A DNA stretch of 61,508 nt. Origin: Oscillospiraceae bacterium. GTDB lineage: Bacteria; Bacillota; Clostridia; Oscillospirales; Oscillospiraceae. How positions within the stretch are numbered: the first letter of the stretch is position 1; the number at the start of each line of letters is the position of its first letter. The notes beneath the pieces are model-generated. The model saw only the letters and a list, made by a program, of their open reading frames with translations. It did not search any database and had not been told where the DNA came from. Both the position numbers and the translations under genes were made by a program. The stretch spans positions 1 through 61,508 of the forward strand of contig CACXMX010000009.1 in NCBI GenBank assembly GCA_902768805.1, read 5' to 3'. Positions 1 to 10,294 of this stretch are shown here, piece after piece.

Positions 1-7
1 ATCGTAG

Positions 8-970
8 TCAGCAGTTAACGCAGGCGCGCTCGAGCTCCTGCCTCATTTCAACGGGAGATTTCCAGCTCAGGACGCTCATAGGGATGCGATTGGACCGGCG
101 AAGATAACGCTTCATCTGCACTTGTAAATCCTCATAGGAGAAGAACTTGAGACAATTGTAGAACCTCTCCTGGTCGCTGCGATGACTGCGTTCCACTTTA
201 CCGTTGTGCCAGGGCGTCTTTGGCCGGATCGTTTTGTGATGGATATGAAGCCGCATACACAGCAGGTCAAAGGGATGAACACGCTTCGTCATGGAAGAAT
301 GCGTGAACTCTGTGCCGTTATCCGTTTGGATCGTCTCCGGCGCATAGCCGAAGTAAATGATGGCGCGCTGCACAAAGTCTACGGTTGAATAGCTGCTCAC
401 TTCTTTGTAAGCATAGATAAAGCGTTCTCTGGACGCCTCATCAATCACGGTGTACTGGTAGAACTTCTCTCCGTCAGTTCCGATGTAACAGGCGGAAGGA
501 ACATATTTCACATCCATCTGCCACTTGATCCCAAGCTCCTTCGGCGTGTCATACTGGCCGCTGTGTTTGGACTTTTTCTTTGTGGATTCAGCCTTTTGGC
601 GGTAACCCAAACGGATGAACACCCGGTACAGAGAGCCCGGATGCCGGTTGTATGCCTTCTGCTGCCGCAGCTTCCCGTACAGCTCATTCACGCTGATGTC
701 CGGATTGCGCCGATGCAGATCCCTGATCCACTTCAGCTCTCGTTCTGTATGTGCGTTGGGGTGTGGACTGTGCGGTCGATGAGATTTCGGTACAAGAGAC
801 TCTTTTGTCCCATCATACAGCTTGTTCCAGCGCATCAGTGATGCCTTGGATATGTGGTAGCGCCGACAGACATAGCCTATATCCTTCGTCTGACGGTACA
901 ATCTCACGGATTGCACTTTCGTTGAAACTTCATGTGGCAAATACCGCTTGTTCTGTGTTATACTGGCCAT
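8..970 (-). CDS. IS481-like DDE transposase
   Basis: Transposase that would cut and join the ends of its insertion sequence. The 320-residue protein starts with a helix-turn-helix region (about residues 10-60, with RRYHISKASLMRW), followed by an rve integrase core. The three catalytic acids are visible: D in WQMDVKYV, D in IQTDNGTEF and E in NGKVERSH. The length suits single-frame IS481-type enzymes rather than two-frame IS3. The start ATG follows AAGGAG (plus positions 981-986). The frame is intact and the stop lies eight bases from the window edge, so the left end of the element is outside. It is the only clear mobile gene here. Confidence 0.9.
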   Translation of the reverse strand: MASITQNKRYLPHEVSTKVQSVRLYRQTKDIGYVCRRYHISKASLMRWNKLYDGTKESLVPKSHRPHSPHPNAHTERELKWIRDLHRRNPDISVNELYGKLRQQKAYNRHPGSLYRVFIRLGYRQKAESTKKKSKHSGQYDTPKELGIKWQMDVKYVPSACYIGTDGEKFYQYTVIDEASRERFIYAYKEVSSYSTVDFVQRAIIYFGYAPETIQTDNGTEFTHSSMTKRVHPFDLLCMRLHIHHKTIRPKTPWHNGKVERSHRSDQERFYNCLKFFSYEDLQVQMKRYLRRSNRIPMSVLSWKSPVEMRQELERACVNC

Positions 971-971
971 G

Positions 972-1038
972 GCGGTTGAGCTCCTTTTGTTAGCTTGGTG
1001 TGTGGTAACTTCAATCTAACAAACTCAACCGCTTTTTT
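972..1038 (+). terminator. Hairpin at transposase start with a T6 tract on the plus strand
   Basis: GCGGTTGAG (972-980) pairs with CTCAACCGC (1024-1032) and TTGTTAG (987-993) with CTAACAA (1016-1022). TTTTTT follows at 1033-1038, so on the plus strand it is a factor-independent terminator. In a minus-strand message entering from outside, the same fold would hold the transposase ribosome site in a side bulge and put the start codon at the stem base. Confidence 0.6.
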
Positions 1039-1062
1039 CTATTCTCTCAGTCTCACATCAAT

Positions 1063-1074
1063 TGTAACGTTACA
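1063..1074. repeat. 12-bp palindrome, possible right end of the insertion sequence
   Basis: TGTAACGTTACA is a perfect palindrome about 90 bp upstream of the transposase start. A TGT-start terminal repeat is usual for IS481-type elements, so this may mark the right end. The other end is outside the window, so the matching repeat and target duplication cannot be checked. Confidence 0.35.
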
Positions 1075-1104
1075 CCCGATAAGCAAACCGTGGCTGGCTG
1101 CCTG

Positions 1105-1133
1105 TTGTCAGACTCACCTGGCTGTGCTATTAT
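1105..1133 (+). promoter_or_regulatory. Promoter of the glycosyltransferase gene
   Basis: TTGTCA (1105-1110), 17-bp spacer, TATTAT (1128-1133). Transcription would begin near 1140, about 35 bases before the start codon. Confidence 0.6.
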
Positions 1134-1175
1134 GCGGATATCGGACGTTTCCGGGACAGGCGAGGAGGATGAGCC

Positions 1176-2012
1176 ATGAGATTTGCTGCCGCTGCTACGC
1201 TGTACAGGCCCACCGAGGCCTTTATAGATAATCTGCTCAAAAACGCCGACACGTTTCCGCTGCTCTTCGTCTATGACAACTCCTCCGACAACTCTGCCTA
1301 TGAGGACCGGATCAGGGAAAGAGAAAACATCATATATAGCTGGGACGGGCTGAATCACGGCCTGCCCGAGGTCTTCAACCGCGCGCTGGCCGAATGCAGG
1401 GAGCGGGATATCGATTTTTTATGTATGCTGGATCAGGACAGCGTCCTGGACGCTGTGATGGCGGGGCGGATAGAAGAGTATCTTGAAACTCACGATACCT
1501 CCTGCATCGGGGCTGTGGGGACCTGTCGCGGATGGCAGTATACCGAGGATACGTCTGTGGATCCGGAGTTTGACGTTGATTATCTGATCTGTTCCGGCAC
1601 TTTCATTAATTTGCGGCTTATGGAACAATACGGCCTGCTTTTTGATGAGGCGTATTTTGTCGACCGTTTTGATGCCGATCTCTTTTTTCAGATGAAAAAA
1701 AGAGGACTCAGGGTCTTCAGGCTCCGTACCGCTTACATGGCGCATACTCTCGGAGAGAACGGAAAATACTCCAAACTGCGAAATTACTATGTTTTCCGCA
1801 ACAGGTTCTATTTCAACCGCAAAAACTACGGATGGACCGCGGCTGCGGTCCGAAGCTTCCTCCAAACGGCAAAACACGTCTTCGGACTCTGTAAAGAAGG
1901 CGAAGCCGGCCGTGAAAAGCTCAAGGCGCTGAGGCCGGCATGGAGAGATTACAGGCACGGAAAGATGGGCGCCGTTTCAGACCCGACTCTCCGCGAATTG
2001 ACAGGCGTATAA
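1176..2012 (+). CDS. Family 2 glycosyltransferase, rhamnosyltransferase-like
   Basis: Probably transfers a sugar from a nucleotide donor to a cell-surface glycan. The 278-residue protein has a GT-A nucleotide-binding start ([12 protein letters not shown], then VYDNSSDNS), the metal-binding acidic motif in MLDQDS (around residue 88) and a catalytic region in [22 protein letters not shown], the pattern of RfbF-like rhamnosyltransferases. It has no membrane segment and is somewhat short for the family. AGGAGG lies at 1163-1168, seven bases before the ATG. It stands alone between the insertion sequence and uvrA with its own promoter, without other polysaccharide genes, so the acceptor is unknown. 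Confidence 0.8.
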   Translation: MRFAAAATLYRPTEAFIDNLLKNADTFPLLFVYDNSSDNSAYEDRIRERENIIYSWDGLNHGLPEVFNRALAECRERDIDFLCMLDQDSVLDAVMAGRIEEYLETHDTSCIGAVGTCRGWQYTEDTSVDPEFDVDYLICSGTFINLRLMEQYGLLFDEAYFVDRFDADLFFQMKKRGLRVFRLRTAYMAHTLGENGKYSKLRNYYVFRNRFYFNRKNYGWTAAAVRSFLQTAKHVFGLCKEGEAGREKLKALRPAWRDYRHGKMGAVSDPTLRELTGV

Positions 2013-2024
2013 TAGAATTTCGAG

Positions 2025-2058
2025 CCGCCTCCCGGCCGCCGACGCGACAGGGAGGCGG
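2025..2058 (+). terminator. Hairpin after the glycosyltransferase gene
   Basis: CCGCCTCCC (2025-2033) pairs perfectly with GGGAGGCGG (2050-2058), starting 12 bases after the stop codon. No T tract follows, so its use as a terminator is uncertain. Confidence 0.4.
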
Positions 2059-2073
2059 GACTGTAAAAAGGGC

Positions 2074-2102
2074 TTGCCAGAGAACGGCATATACAGTAAA
2101 AT
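2074..2102 (+). promoter_or_regulatory. Promoter of uvrA
   Basis: TTGCCA (2074-2079), 17-bp spacer, TAAAAT (2097-2102). No SOS box of the Gram-positive type (CGAAC-N4-GTTCG) is seen near it. Confidence 0.5.
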
Positions 2103-2162
2103 ATACCAGTTACGAATATAGCGGTCACAGACCATAAACCGATTCGGTCAGCGAGGATCATT

Positions 2163-5012
2163 GTGAGAGATACCATTTCCATTCGCGGCGCACGCCAGAA
2201 CAATCTGAAAAACATCTCGCTGGAGATACCACGGGAGAAAATGATCGTTTTCACGGGCATCTCCGGTTCCGGAAAATCCACCCTGGTGTTCGACACCATC
2301 TATGCCGAGGGGCAGCGGCGCTATGTGGAGAGCCTGTCCTCCTACGCCCGCATGTTCCTGGGCCAGATGGACAAGCCGGATGTGGATTATATCGACGGGC
2401 TTTCCCCGGCCATTTCCATCGACCAGAAAACGACCAGCCGAAATCCCCGCTCCACCGTCGGCACGGTGACGGAGATCTACGACTACATGCGTCTTCTCTG
2501 GGCCCGCGTGGGCACTCCCCATTGTCCGAAGTGCGGCAAGGAGATCCGCCAGCAGACCATAGACCAGATCATCGATCAGGTGACTGCCCTGCCCGAGGGT
2601 ACGCGCCTCCAGGTCCTTGCTCCGGTGATCCGCGGCCGAAAGGGCGAGCACGCGAAGATATTTGAGGACGCGCGCCGCGGAGGCTATGTCCGCGCCAGAG
2701 TCGACGGCAGCATTTACGATCTGTCCGAGCCGATCCCTCTGGACAAAAACAAAAAACACAATATCGAGATCGTCGTTGACCGGCTGGTGATCCGGCCGGA
2801 CATCCGGCGCAGGCTTACGGATTCCGTGGAGACGGCCTCCGGCCTCTCCGGCGGACTGGTGACCGTAGACCTCCCCGGTGAGGACCGGCAGCTCACCTTT
2901 TCGCAGAATTACGCCTGCGAAGACTGCGGGATCTCCATCGAGGAGCTTTCGCCCCGGGCGTTTTCTTTCAATAATCCCTACGGAGCCTGTCCGACCTGCA
3001 CGGGCCTTGGGACCCAGCTGAGAGTCGACCCGGCGCTGATCATGCCCAACCCGGACCTTTCGCTGCTGGACGGCGGCATCGTGGCGTCCGGATGGGGCAA
3101 CGTGCGCGGAGACACGATCTCTCGCATGTATTTCGAGGCGCTGGCGAAGAAATTCAAATTCCGGCTGGACCGGCCGATCCGCGAGCTGTCAGAAGAGGCA
3201 AAAAACGCGATCCTGTACGGCACCGGAGAAGAAAAGCTGACCCTTCATTACGACCAGCAGCGCGGAAAGGGCACGCTCTATCAGGCGTTCGAGGGCGTGG
3301 CGACCAATCTGGAACGGCGCTACCGGGAAACACAGAGCGCTTCCATGCGTTCCGAGATCGAGCAGTGCATGGGGGAGATCCCCTGTCCCGACTGCGGCGG
3401 CCGACGGCTGCGCCCGGAGGTGCTGGCCGTAACGATAGGCGGAAAGAGCATTTCCGAGTTTTCGGATATGAGCGTTACGGACTGCCTTTCCTTCCTGGAG
3501 CGGACAGAGCCCACGCTCACTCCCATGCAGACGATGATCGCCGGGCGCATCATCAAGGAGATCCGCGCCCGTCTCGGCTTCCTGCAGAGCGTGGGACTTC
3601 AGTATCTGACGCTCTCGCGGGCCGCAGGCAGCCTCTCCGGAGGCGAGGCTCAGCGCATCCGGCTGGCCACTCAGATCGGTTCTTCCCTGATGGGAGTCCT
3701 TTACATCCTCGATGAGCCCAGCATAGGCCTGCATCAGCGCGACAACGAAAAGCTCCTGCGCACGCTCAAGGACCTGCGGGACATGGGCAATACGCTGATT
3801 GTCGTCGAACACGACGAGGACACCATGCGCGCCGCCGACTATCTGGTGGATATCGGGCCGGGAGCGGGGATCCACGGCGGAGAGGTCATAGCGCAGGGAA
3901 GCGTGGAGGATATCTGCGCCGAACCGCGCAGCATCACGGGCGACTATCTCTCCGGGCGCAAGCGCATCCCGCTGCCCGGAACGCGGCGCGAGGGAAACGG
4001 GAAGGAACTCACAGTCCGCGGCGCTGCGGAAAACAATCTCAAGCACATAGACGTTTCCTTCCCGCTGGGAAAACTCGTGTGCGTCACGGGCGTATCCGGG
4101 TCGGGCAAATCCTCGCTCGTGAACGAGGTGCTGTACAAGACTCTCGCCATGGTGAAGATGCGCACCAAGGTCCGCTCCGGCAAATGCGACGGCATCGACG
4201 GCATGGAAAACGTGGACAAGGTCATCGCCATCGACCAGTCGCCCATCGGCCGCACTCCGCGGAGCAATCCCGCCACCTATACGGGCCTTTTCAACGACAT
4301 ACGGGATATTTTCGCGTCCAGCCGGGACGCTGCTCTTCGCGGCTACGGTCCGAGCCGGTTCTCCTTCAATGTCCGCGGCGGACGCTGCGAGGCATGCTCC
4401 GGAGACGGGCTGGTGAAGATTGAGATGCATTTCCTCCCGGATATTTTTGTGCCCTGCGATGTGTGCAAAGGGAAGAGGTACAACCACGAGACCCTGGAGG
4501 TCCGGTACAAGGGCAAGAACATAGCCGATGTGCTGGACATGACCGTGGAGGAGGCTCTCACCTTTTTTGAAAACCAGCCGAAGCTCATGCCCCGGCTCCG
4601 CACGCTGATGGACGTAGGCCTTGGCTATATCAAGCTGGGCCAGTCGTCCACCACGCTTTCCGGCGGTGAGGCCCAGCGGGTCAAGCTGGCCACGGAGCTG
4701 TCCCGGCGCGATACGGGCCGTACCGTATACATCCTCGACGAGCCGACGACGGGCCTGCATATGGACGACATCCGAAAGCTGATCTCCGTACTGCAGCGCC
4801 TGACCGACGCGGGGAATACGGTCATCGTTATCGAACACAATCTGGATGTGATCAAATGCGCCGATCACATCATCGATCTCGGACCCGAGGGCGGCGACGC
4901 CGGAGGAACGGTGATCTTCACGGGGACCCCCGAGGAATGCGCCGCGTACCCGGAAAGCGCGACGGGCCGATTCCTCCGCCCGGTCCTGGAACGGCAGAAA
5001 AACGAAGCGTAA
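2163..5012 (+). CDS. uvrA: Excinuclease ABC subunit A
   Basis: Damage-recognition ATPase of nucleotide excision repair, acting with UvrB. The 949-residue length is normal. It has two ABC modules: first Walker [10 protein letters not shown] (residues 32-40) and second GVSGSGKSS. Both signature sequences ([24 protein letters not shown]) and both Walker B segments ending in LDEP are present. The zinc sites CEDC...CPTC and CEAC...CDVC are seen. The start is GTG, with GAGG nine bases upstream, and gives the standard opening [16 protein letters not shown]. uvrB and uvrC are not beside it. It leads a plus-strand run with recD2, comF, mreB and ahcY. Confidence 0.98.
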   Translation: MRDTISIRGARQNNLKNISLEIPREKMIVFTGISGSGKSTLVFDTIYAEGQRRYVESLSSYARMFLGQMDKPDVDYIDGLSPAISIDQKTTSRNPRSTVGTVTEIYDYMRLLWARVGTPHCPKCGKEIRQQTIDQIIDQVTALPEGTRLQVLAPVIRGRKGEHAKIFEDARRGGYVRARVDGSIYDLSEPIPLDKNKKHNIEIVVDRLVIRPDIRRRLTDSVETASGLSGGLVTVDLPGEDRQLTFSQNYACEDCGISIEELSPRAFSFNNPYGACPTCTGLGTQLRVDPALIMPNPDLSLLDGGIVASGWGNVRGDTISRMYFEALAKKFKFRLDRPIRELSEEAKNAILYGTGEEKLTLHYDQQRGKGTLYQAFEGVATNLERRYRETQSASMRSEIEQCMGEIPCPDCGGRRLRPEVLAVTIGGKSISEFSDMSVTDCLSFLERTEPTLTPMQTMIAGRIIKEIRARLGFLQSVGLQYLTLSRAAGSLSGGEAQRIRLATQIGSSLMGVLYILDEPSIGLHQRDNEKLLRTLKDLRDMGNTLIVVEHDEDTMRAADYLVDIGPGAGIHGGEVIAQGSVEDICAEPRSITGDYLSGRKRIPLPGTRREGNGKELTVRGAAENNLKHIDVSFPLGKLVCVTGVSGSGKSSLVNEVLYKTLAMVKMRTKVRSGKCDGIDGMENVDKVIAIDQSPIGRTPRSNPATYTGLFNDIRDIFASSRDAALRGYGPSRFSFNVRGGRCEACSGDGLVKIEMHFLPDIFVPCDVCKGKRYNHETLEVRYKGKNIADVLDMTVEEALTFFENQPKLMPRLRTLMDVGLGYIKLGQSSTTLSGGEAQRVKLATELSRRDTGRTVYILDEPTTGLHMDDIRKLISVLQRLTDAGNTVIVIEHNLDVIKCADHIIDLGPEGGDAGGTVIFTGTPEECAAYPESATGRFLRPVLERQKNEA

Positions 5013-5027
5013 GCGCAGGAGACATTT

Positions 5028-7292
5028 ATGGATGAGGTGCTGCGTCCCGACGACAGGGTGAGGATCGTCGGAACGGTCAAAAATCTCATATTCCAGAATC
5101 AGGAGAACGGATACACCGTGCTTCGTCTGGACGTGGGCGGCGACGAACCCGTCGTCGTGGTGGGATGCATGCCCTTTGCCGCCCCCGGGGAGGGGCTGAC
5201 CGTGGACGGCGTGTGGGAGCGCCATCCCAGCCACGGGGAGCAGTTCAAGGCGAGCTCCGCGCGGCGCAGTCTGCCCGTGGGTGAACATCATATATACGAA
5301 TACCTGGCTTCCGGCGCCGTCAAAGGCGTCGGTCCGGCCACGGCGGCGCTGCTGGTCGACGCGTTCGGCGCGAAAACGCTGGAGGTGCTCGCCGAGGAGC
5401 CCGAACGTCTGGCCGGCGTGAAGGGGATCAGCCTCCGCAAAGCCAGAGAGATCAGCGAGACCTATCGGGCCCAGGCCGGGATGCGCCGGCTGATGGAGTT
5501 TCTCTCCGCCAACGGGCTCAGACCGGAATACGCCATGCGTCTTTACCGGCTGTACGGCGACGCGGCCATGGAAATGGTGCGGGCCAATCCTTACCTGATC
5601 GCCGCCGAACGGGTGGGAGGAGGCTTTGACGAAGCCGACGCTTTGGCGCTCTCCCTGGGCTTCGAGGAGGACAGTCCCCAGCGTATCGCCGCGGCGCTGA
5701 TCTACGAGATCCGATACAATCTGAACAACGGACACAGTTTTCTTCCCCGTGAAAAGCTCACCGCCGCCACCGCCCAGCTGATCGGAGTGGACGCGGATAC
5801 GGCCGACGAGTGCCTGGATGTGCTCGAGGACGAGGGAGAAGTCGTGATCGAACCGGTGGCCAACGTTACAGCCGTATATCTGCGCAGGCTCCATGAGGCG
5901 GAGACCTATACCGCCGCACGCCTCCGGTCCATGGCGGGAGAAGAGCTCTCCGTACCCATCGACACGGACGAGCTGATTTCAACGATAGAGCGGGAAAACG
6001 GCATTCGGTACGCCGATGGGCAGCGCGGAGCCATCGATCTGGCCGCCCGGCGCAGGCTCATGGCGCTGACCGGAGGGCCGGGCACGGGGAAAACCACCGT
6101 CATCCGCGCCGTGCTGAAGCTTTACGACCGGCTCGGTCTGGACTGCCTGCTGGCCGCGCCCACGGGGAGAGCGGCCAAGCGGATGTCCGAGCTCACAGGC
6201 CGCGAGGCCTACACGGTCCACCGTCTGCTTGGCGCCGCCTGGTCCGGCGACGGCGACGACCTGATGTTCCGCAAAAACGAGAACGATCCGCTTTCCTGCG
6301 GAGCCGTGATCCTCGACGAGTGCTCTATGGTTGACATAACACTCATTCAGGCGCTTCTGAAGGCGCTGCCGGCGGACTGCCGGCTGATCCTTGTGGGCGA
6401 CGCCGATCAGCTGCCCAGCGTGGGACCGGGAAGCTTTTTCCTGGACGTGCTCCGTTCCGGAACGGTGGCCGCGGTACGCCTGACGGAGATCTTCCGGCAG
6501 AGCGGCTCGAGCCGCATCATTCGCAACGCCCACGCCATCAACCGGGGAGAGGTGCCGGACCTGAGAGAAAACAAGGGGGATTTCTTCTTCCTTCAGCGGG
6601 GCACCGGAGAGAAAACGGCCTCCACGATCGTCGAACTGTGCCGGGACCGCCTGCCGAAAAATATGGGGATCGGCGCCTCGGAGATCCAGGTCCTCACTCC
6701 TTCCCGCAGGGGAGAGTCGGGAACCTACGCGCTCAACAGACGGCTGCAGGAGGCTCTCAACCCGCCTTCACCCGATAAAAGAGAAAAGAGTTTCGGCGAA
6801 ACCGTGTTCCGGGAGGGCGATCGGGTGATGCAAATCCGGAACAACTATGATATAGTATGGTGCAGGGGCGGAAACGCCGCCGATATCATCTCCGGGAAGG
6901 TGTCGCCCGGCTCCGCGCCGGAGACGGGTACGGGCGTTTTCAACGGGGATCTGGGAAGGATCCTCCGCATCGACGCGGAAAACGAGATCCTGTGGATCGA
7001 TTTCGACGATCGCCTTACCTGGTACGGCTTTGATCAGCTCGGGGAGCTGGAGCATGCCTTCGCCGTGACGGTCCACAAGAGCCAGGGCTCGGAATATCGT
7101 GCCGTAGTGCTGGCCGCGGGGCGAACGCCCGCCCGGCTTGTGAGCCGCGACCTCCTCTACACGGCGGTCACCAGGGCCAGGGAGCTTCTGATCACGGTGG
7201 GAGACGAAGCCGTTGTCCGGGCCATGATCGACAACGGCCGCAAGACCCGAAGGTACAGTGGGCTGCGCGCCCGTCTGGCCGGAGAGATCTGA
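5028..7292 (+). CDS. recD2: RecD2-type ATP-dependent DNA helicase
   Basis: Superfamily 1B 5'-3' DNA helicase of the RecD2 group found in bacteria without RecBC, linked to repair and replication-fork integrity. The 754-residue protein has an N-terminal OB-like segment (1-80), helix-hairpin-helix repeats (about 95-215), Walker A GGPGTGKT (349-356), the Walker B-like LDECSMVD, VGDADQLPSVGPG, and a C-terminal UvrD-like motif HAFAVTVHKSQGSEY. It starts 15 bases after uvrA. The two repair genes probably share a transcript. Confidence 0.95.
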   Translation: MDEVLRPDDRVRIVGTVKNLIFQNQENGYTVLRLDVGGDEPVVVVGCMPFAAPGEGLTVDGVWERHPSHGEQFKASSARRSLPVGEHHIYEYLASGAVKGVGPATAALLVDAFGAKTLEVLAEEPERLAGVKGISLRKAREISETYRAQAGMRRLMEFLSANGLRPEYAMRLYRLYGDAAMEMVRANPYLIAAERVGGGFDEADALALSLGFEEDSPQRIAAALIYEIRYNLNNGHSFLPREKLTAATAQLIGVDADTADECLDVLEDEGEVVIEPVANVTAVYLRRLHEAETYTAARLRSMAGEELSVPIDTDELISTIERENGIRYADGQRGAIDLAARRRLMALTGGPGTGKTTVIRAVLKLYDRLGLDCLLAAPTGRAAKRMSELTGREAYTVHRLLGAAWSGDGDDLMFRKNENDPLSCGAVILDECSMVDITLIQALLKALPADCRLILVGDADQLPSVGPGSFFLDVLRSGTVAAVRLTEIFRQSGSSRIIRNAHAINRGEVPDLRENKGDFFFLQRGTGEKTASTIVELCRDRLPKNMGIGASEIQVLTPSRRGESGTYALNRRLQEALNPPSPDKREKSFGETVFREGDRVMQIRNNYDIVWCRGGNAADIISGKVSPGSAPETGTGVFNGDLGRILRIDAENEILWIDFDDRLTWYGFDQLGELEHAFAVTVHKSQGSEYRAVVLAAGRTPARLVSRDLLYTAVTRARELLITVGDEAVVRAMIDNGRKTRRYSGLRARLAGEI

Positions 7293-7293
7293 A

Positions 7294-7956
7294 ATGAACA
7301 TCAGAGAAGGGATCCTTGATCTCCTGTATCCGCCGAAATGCGCGTTCTGCGGCACTCTGGTCACACGCGGGGACCGGGGCGTATGCCCCACCTGTCTCCG
7401 GGATCTGCCGAGGACGGGCGCCCTGAAGCGCTCGGCCGATTTTGTCACCGGAGTGACCGCTCCGCTGTACTACGAGGGCATCGTGCGAAGCGCCATGCTC
7501 CGCTATAAGTTCAACGGCGCCCCGGCCAGAGGAGAGGTCTACGGGAGAATGATCGCCGAGGAGCTTCGCGCCGAGGAGAAAACGGATTTCGATATCGTCA
7601 CATGGGCTCCGCTGAGCAGCCGGAGGCTGCGCAGCCGGGGCTATGATCAGGCGCGGCTGCTTGCCGAGGCCGCGGCACGGGAGCTGGGGCTGCCCTGCGA
7701 GAGACTGCTCAGGAAGATCCGTCACACTCAGCCCCAGTCGGGTATCGACGCGCCGGAAGCCCGCCGGGCCAACGTGTCGGGCGTTTATATCGCCGAGGAG
7801 GGACATCACGCGGAGGGAAAGCGCGTTCTTCTCATCGACGACATCATCACCACCGGAGCCACCGTTTCCGAGTGCGCGCGCGTCCTGCTTCTGGACGGCG
7901 CGGAGAGCGTACACGCCGCTTCCCTGGCGGAGCCCCGCCGGGATAAGATACAATAA
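7294..7956 (+). CDS. comF: ComF family phosphoribosyltransferase-like protein
   Basis: ComF-type protein of 220 residues, involved in single-strand DNA uptake during competence in transformable Gram-positives and perhaps in DNA metabolism elsewhere. An N-terminal zinc finger (CAFC...CPTC) is followed by a type I phosphoribosyltransferase fold with the PRPP loop LLIDDIITTGATVSEC. I place the start at the ATG at 7294, one base after the recD2 stop and eight bases after GGAGAG, rather than at an in-frame GTG 36 bases upstream inside recD2. comFA is not adjacent; its neighbours are helicase and repair genes. Confidence 0.92.
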   Translation: MNIREGILDLLYPPKCAFCGTLVTRGDRGVCPTCLRDLPRTGALKRSADFVTGVTAPLYYEGIVRSAMLRYKFNGAPARGEVYGRMIAEELRAEEKTDFDIVTWAPLSSRRLRSRGYDQARLLAEAAARELGLPCERLLRKIRHTQPQSGIDAPEARRANVSGVYIAEEGHHAEGKRVLLIDDIITTGATVSECARVLLLDGAESVHAASLAEPRRDKIQ

Positions 7957-7975
7957 CCGTTAGGAGTCGGAATAT

Positions 7976-9019
7976 ATGGTATTCTTTGTCGAAAGAGATA
8001 TTGCCGTGGATCTGGGAACGGACACCACGCTTCTGTATGTGAGCGGCAAGGGCATCCGCCTGCGCGAACCCACCATCGTTGCCGTAGACCGTCAGGACGG
8101 CCGGCTTATCAAAGTGGGAGAGGACGCGCGGAAAATGCTGGGCCGCACGCCCGCGAACATCGCGGCGGTGCACCCCATCTCCGCCGGGGTCATCTCCGAC
8201 TACGACATGACCGCCGCCATGCTCAAGGAGCTGATCCGCCGGGTGACCAGCTTCAGCCTGTTCAAGCCGCGCGTGCTCGTGTGCGTCCCGGGCGGCATCT
8301 CCGGCGTGGAGGAGCGCGCGATCATGGACGCGGTCATCGAGGCCGGCGGCCGCAAGGTGTATCTGGTGCAGTCCGCCGTCGCCACAGCGGTCGGCGCGGG
8401 CCTTGATGTGAACCGCCCCGACGGGCATATGATCATCGACATCGGCGGCGGAACGACCGAGGCCGCCGTGGTCTCGCTCAACGGAGTGGTGGTGTCGGAG
8501 TCCATCAAGACGGCCGGCGCGGCTTTCGACGAGGCGATCATCAAATATATCCGCCGCAAGCACAATCTGCTCATCGGAAGCCGGACGGCGGAGGACCTGA
8601 AAAAGTCCATCGGCTGCATCAAGGAGCGGCCGGAGGTTAGCTATGAGGAGGTCAAGGGCCGCTGTCTGATGACCGGCCTTCCCCGCAGCGTCACCATCAA
8701 CTCCGATGAGATGGTGGAGGCGCTGGGCGAGACGGCGGAGACCATTCTGGAGACCGTGCATATGGTCCTTGAGCGCACGCCGCCCGAGCTGGTTGCCGAT
8801 ATCTCCGAGAACGGGATCGTCCTTTCCGGCGGCGGAAGCCTGCTGTACGGAATGGACCGGCTGGTCACCGAGCGCACCGGCATTCCCGCTCATGTGGTGG
8901 ACGACGCGCTCTCCTGCACGGCATACGGAGCGGGACGCATGCTCTCGCGGCTGGATTCCATGACCGACGGCATGATGAACTTCGCGCGCCGCCGTCAGCT
9001 GGATACCGGAGTGAAATAA
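7976..9019 (+). CDS. mreB: MreB-like rod-shape actin homologue
   Basis: Bacterial actin that guides lateral cell-wall synthesis at the membrane. The 347 residues hold the actin-fold phosphate loops (IAVDLGTDTTLLYVSGKG and IIDIGGGTTEAAV) and the adenosine motif ENGIVLSGGGSLLYGMD. Length and sequence fit the MreB/Mbl group. It is not followed by mreC and mreD as in the usual operon but lies between comF and ahcY, so it may be a second, Mbl-type paralogue. The start ATG comes 19 bases after comF behind GGAG. Confidence 0.93.
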   Translation: MVFFVERDIAVDLGTDTTLLYVSGKGIRLREPTIVAVDRQDGRLIKVGEDARKMLGRTPANIAAVHPISAGVISDYDMTAAMLKELIRRVTSFSLFKPRVLVCVPGGISGVEERAIMDAVIEAGGRKVYLVQSAVATAVGAGLDVNRPDGHMIIDIGGGTTEAAVVSLNGVVVSESIKTAGAAFDEAIIKYIRRKHNLLIGSRTAEDLKKSIGCIKERPEVSYEEVKGRCLMTGLPRSVTINSDEMVEALGETAETILETVHMVLERTPPELVADISENGIVLSGGGSLLYGMDRLVTERTGIPAHVVDDALSCTAYGAGRMLSRLDSMTDGMMNFARRRQLDTGVK

Positions 9020-9055
9020 AACGGACACATTACTATAACGGAAGGGAAGACTGAT

Positions 9056-10291
9056 ATGAGCGATATTCCCGATGTATCCCTGGCTCCCTCGGGGGAGAAA
9101 AAGATCCGCTGGGCGGCGGCGCATATGCCCGTACTGGCGGCCATCGCCGAGGACTATAAGCGGGACCGGCCTCTTGAGGGGCTCAAGGTGGCGCTTTCGG
9201 TCCATCTGGAGGCAAAAACCGCCTGGCTTTGCCGGGTAATGGAGATGGGCGGCGCCGAGATGTACGTCACCGGCAGCAACCCGCTTTCCACTCAGGACGA
9301 CGTGGCTGCGGCTCTCGTGGCCGGAGGCATGGAGGCCTTCGCCCGTCACGGAGCCACCGAAGAGCAGTATTTCGGGGCGATCGACGCGGTCCTTTCCGCC
9401 GGGCCGAACATCATCATCGACGACGGGGGCGACCTGGTCAACGGCGTGCACACGCGTTTCCCCGAGCTGATCCCCAACATCATCGGCGGCTGTGAGGAGA
9501 CCACCACCGGGATCCTGCGCCTGAAGGCCATGGACCGCGCCGGCGAGCTCCGCTTCCCGATGATGCTGGTCAACGACGCCGACTGCAAGCATCTGTTCGA
9601 CAACCGCTACGGCACGGGCCAGTCGGTCTGGGACGGCATCATGCGTACCACCAATCTGATCGTCGCCGGCAAGCAGGTCGTGGTCAGCGGCTACGGCTGG
9701 TGCGGCAAGGGCGTGGCCATGCGCGCCAAGGGCCTCGGCGCCCGGGTCGTGGTTACCGAGGTGGACCCGGTGAAGGCCATAGAAGCCCACATGGACGGCT
9801 TCACCGTGCTGCCCATGAACGAGGCGGCTAAGATCGGCGATCTATTCATCACGGTCACCGGCTGCAGCGACGTGATCGGTCCCGAGCACTTCGGCCTTCT
9901 CAAGGACGGAGCGATCCTGTGCAACGCCGGCCATTTCGACGTAGAGGTCAACGTGAAGGCCCTGCGGGAGACCGCCGTTGAGTGCAGGGAAGCACGGCAC
10001 AATATCGAGGCCTTCGTACTGCCCAACGGCAGGACCGTATATCTGCTCGCGGAAGGCCGGCTGGTGAATCTGGCCTCCGGCGACGGGCATCCCGCGGAGA
10101 TCATGGACATGAGCTTTGCGGTGCAGGCCATGTGCGCGCGCTGGCTGGCAGAGCATCGGAACGAACTCAAAGCGGGCGTGTACTATGTGCCCCACGAGAT
10201 CGACGAGGCGATCGCGCGCAAAAAGCTCGAGACACTGGGCATCAGCATCGACGCTCTCACCGCGGAACAGATCGCCTATCTGGGCCTGTAA
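9056..10291 (+). CDS. ahcY: Adenosylhomocysteinase
   Basis: NAD-dependent reversible hydrolysis of S-adenosylhomocysteine to adenosine and homocysteine, which clears the product inhibitor of methyltransferases. Recognised by GSNPLSTQDDVAAAL, DDGGDLV, GGCEETTTGILRLKAM, the NAD loop GYGWCGKGVAMRAKGLGA, and CNAGHFDVEV. At 411 residues it is the short bacterial form lacking the insertion of roughly 40 residues seen in longer homologues. The start ATG follows GGAAGGGA. It ends the plus-strand run and is followed by a strong hairpin. Confidence 0.97.
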   Translation: MSDIPDVSLAPSGEKKIRWAAAHMPVLAAIAEDYKRDRPLEGLKVALSVHLEAKTAWLCRVMEMGGAEMYVTGSNPLSTQDDVAAALVAGGMEAFARHGATEEQYFGAIDAVLSAGPNIIIDDGGDLVNGVHTRFPELIPNIIGGCEETTTGILRLKAMDRAGELRFPMMLVNDADCKHLFDNRYGTGQSVWDGIMRTTNLIVAGKQVVVSGYGWCGKGVAMRAKGLGARVVVTEVDPVKAIEAHMDGFTVLPMNEAAKIGDLFITVTGCSDVIGPEHFGLLKDGAILCNAGHFDVEVNVKALRETAVECREARHNIEAFVLPNGRTVYLLAEGRLVNLASGDGHPAEIMDMSFAVQAMCARWLAEHRNELKAGVYYVPHEIDEAIARKKLETLGISIDALTAEQIAYLGL

Positions 10292-10294
10292 CGA

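Noticed and set aside
3189..5894. A 901-codon open frame on the minus strand
   Set aside because: Antisense to uvrA and recD2, with no recognisable domain. Same for the long frames at 7847-9790 (-), 13926-15992 (+), 25303-26868 (+), 38806-41247 (+) and 41186-43765 (+).
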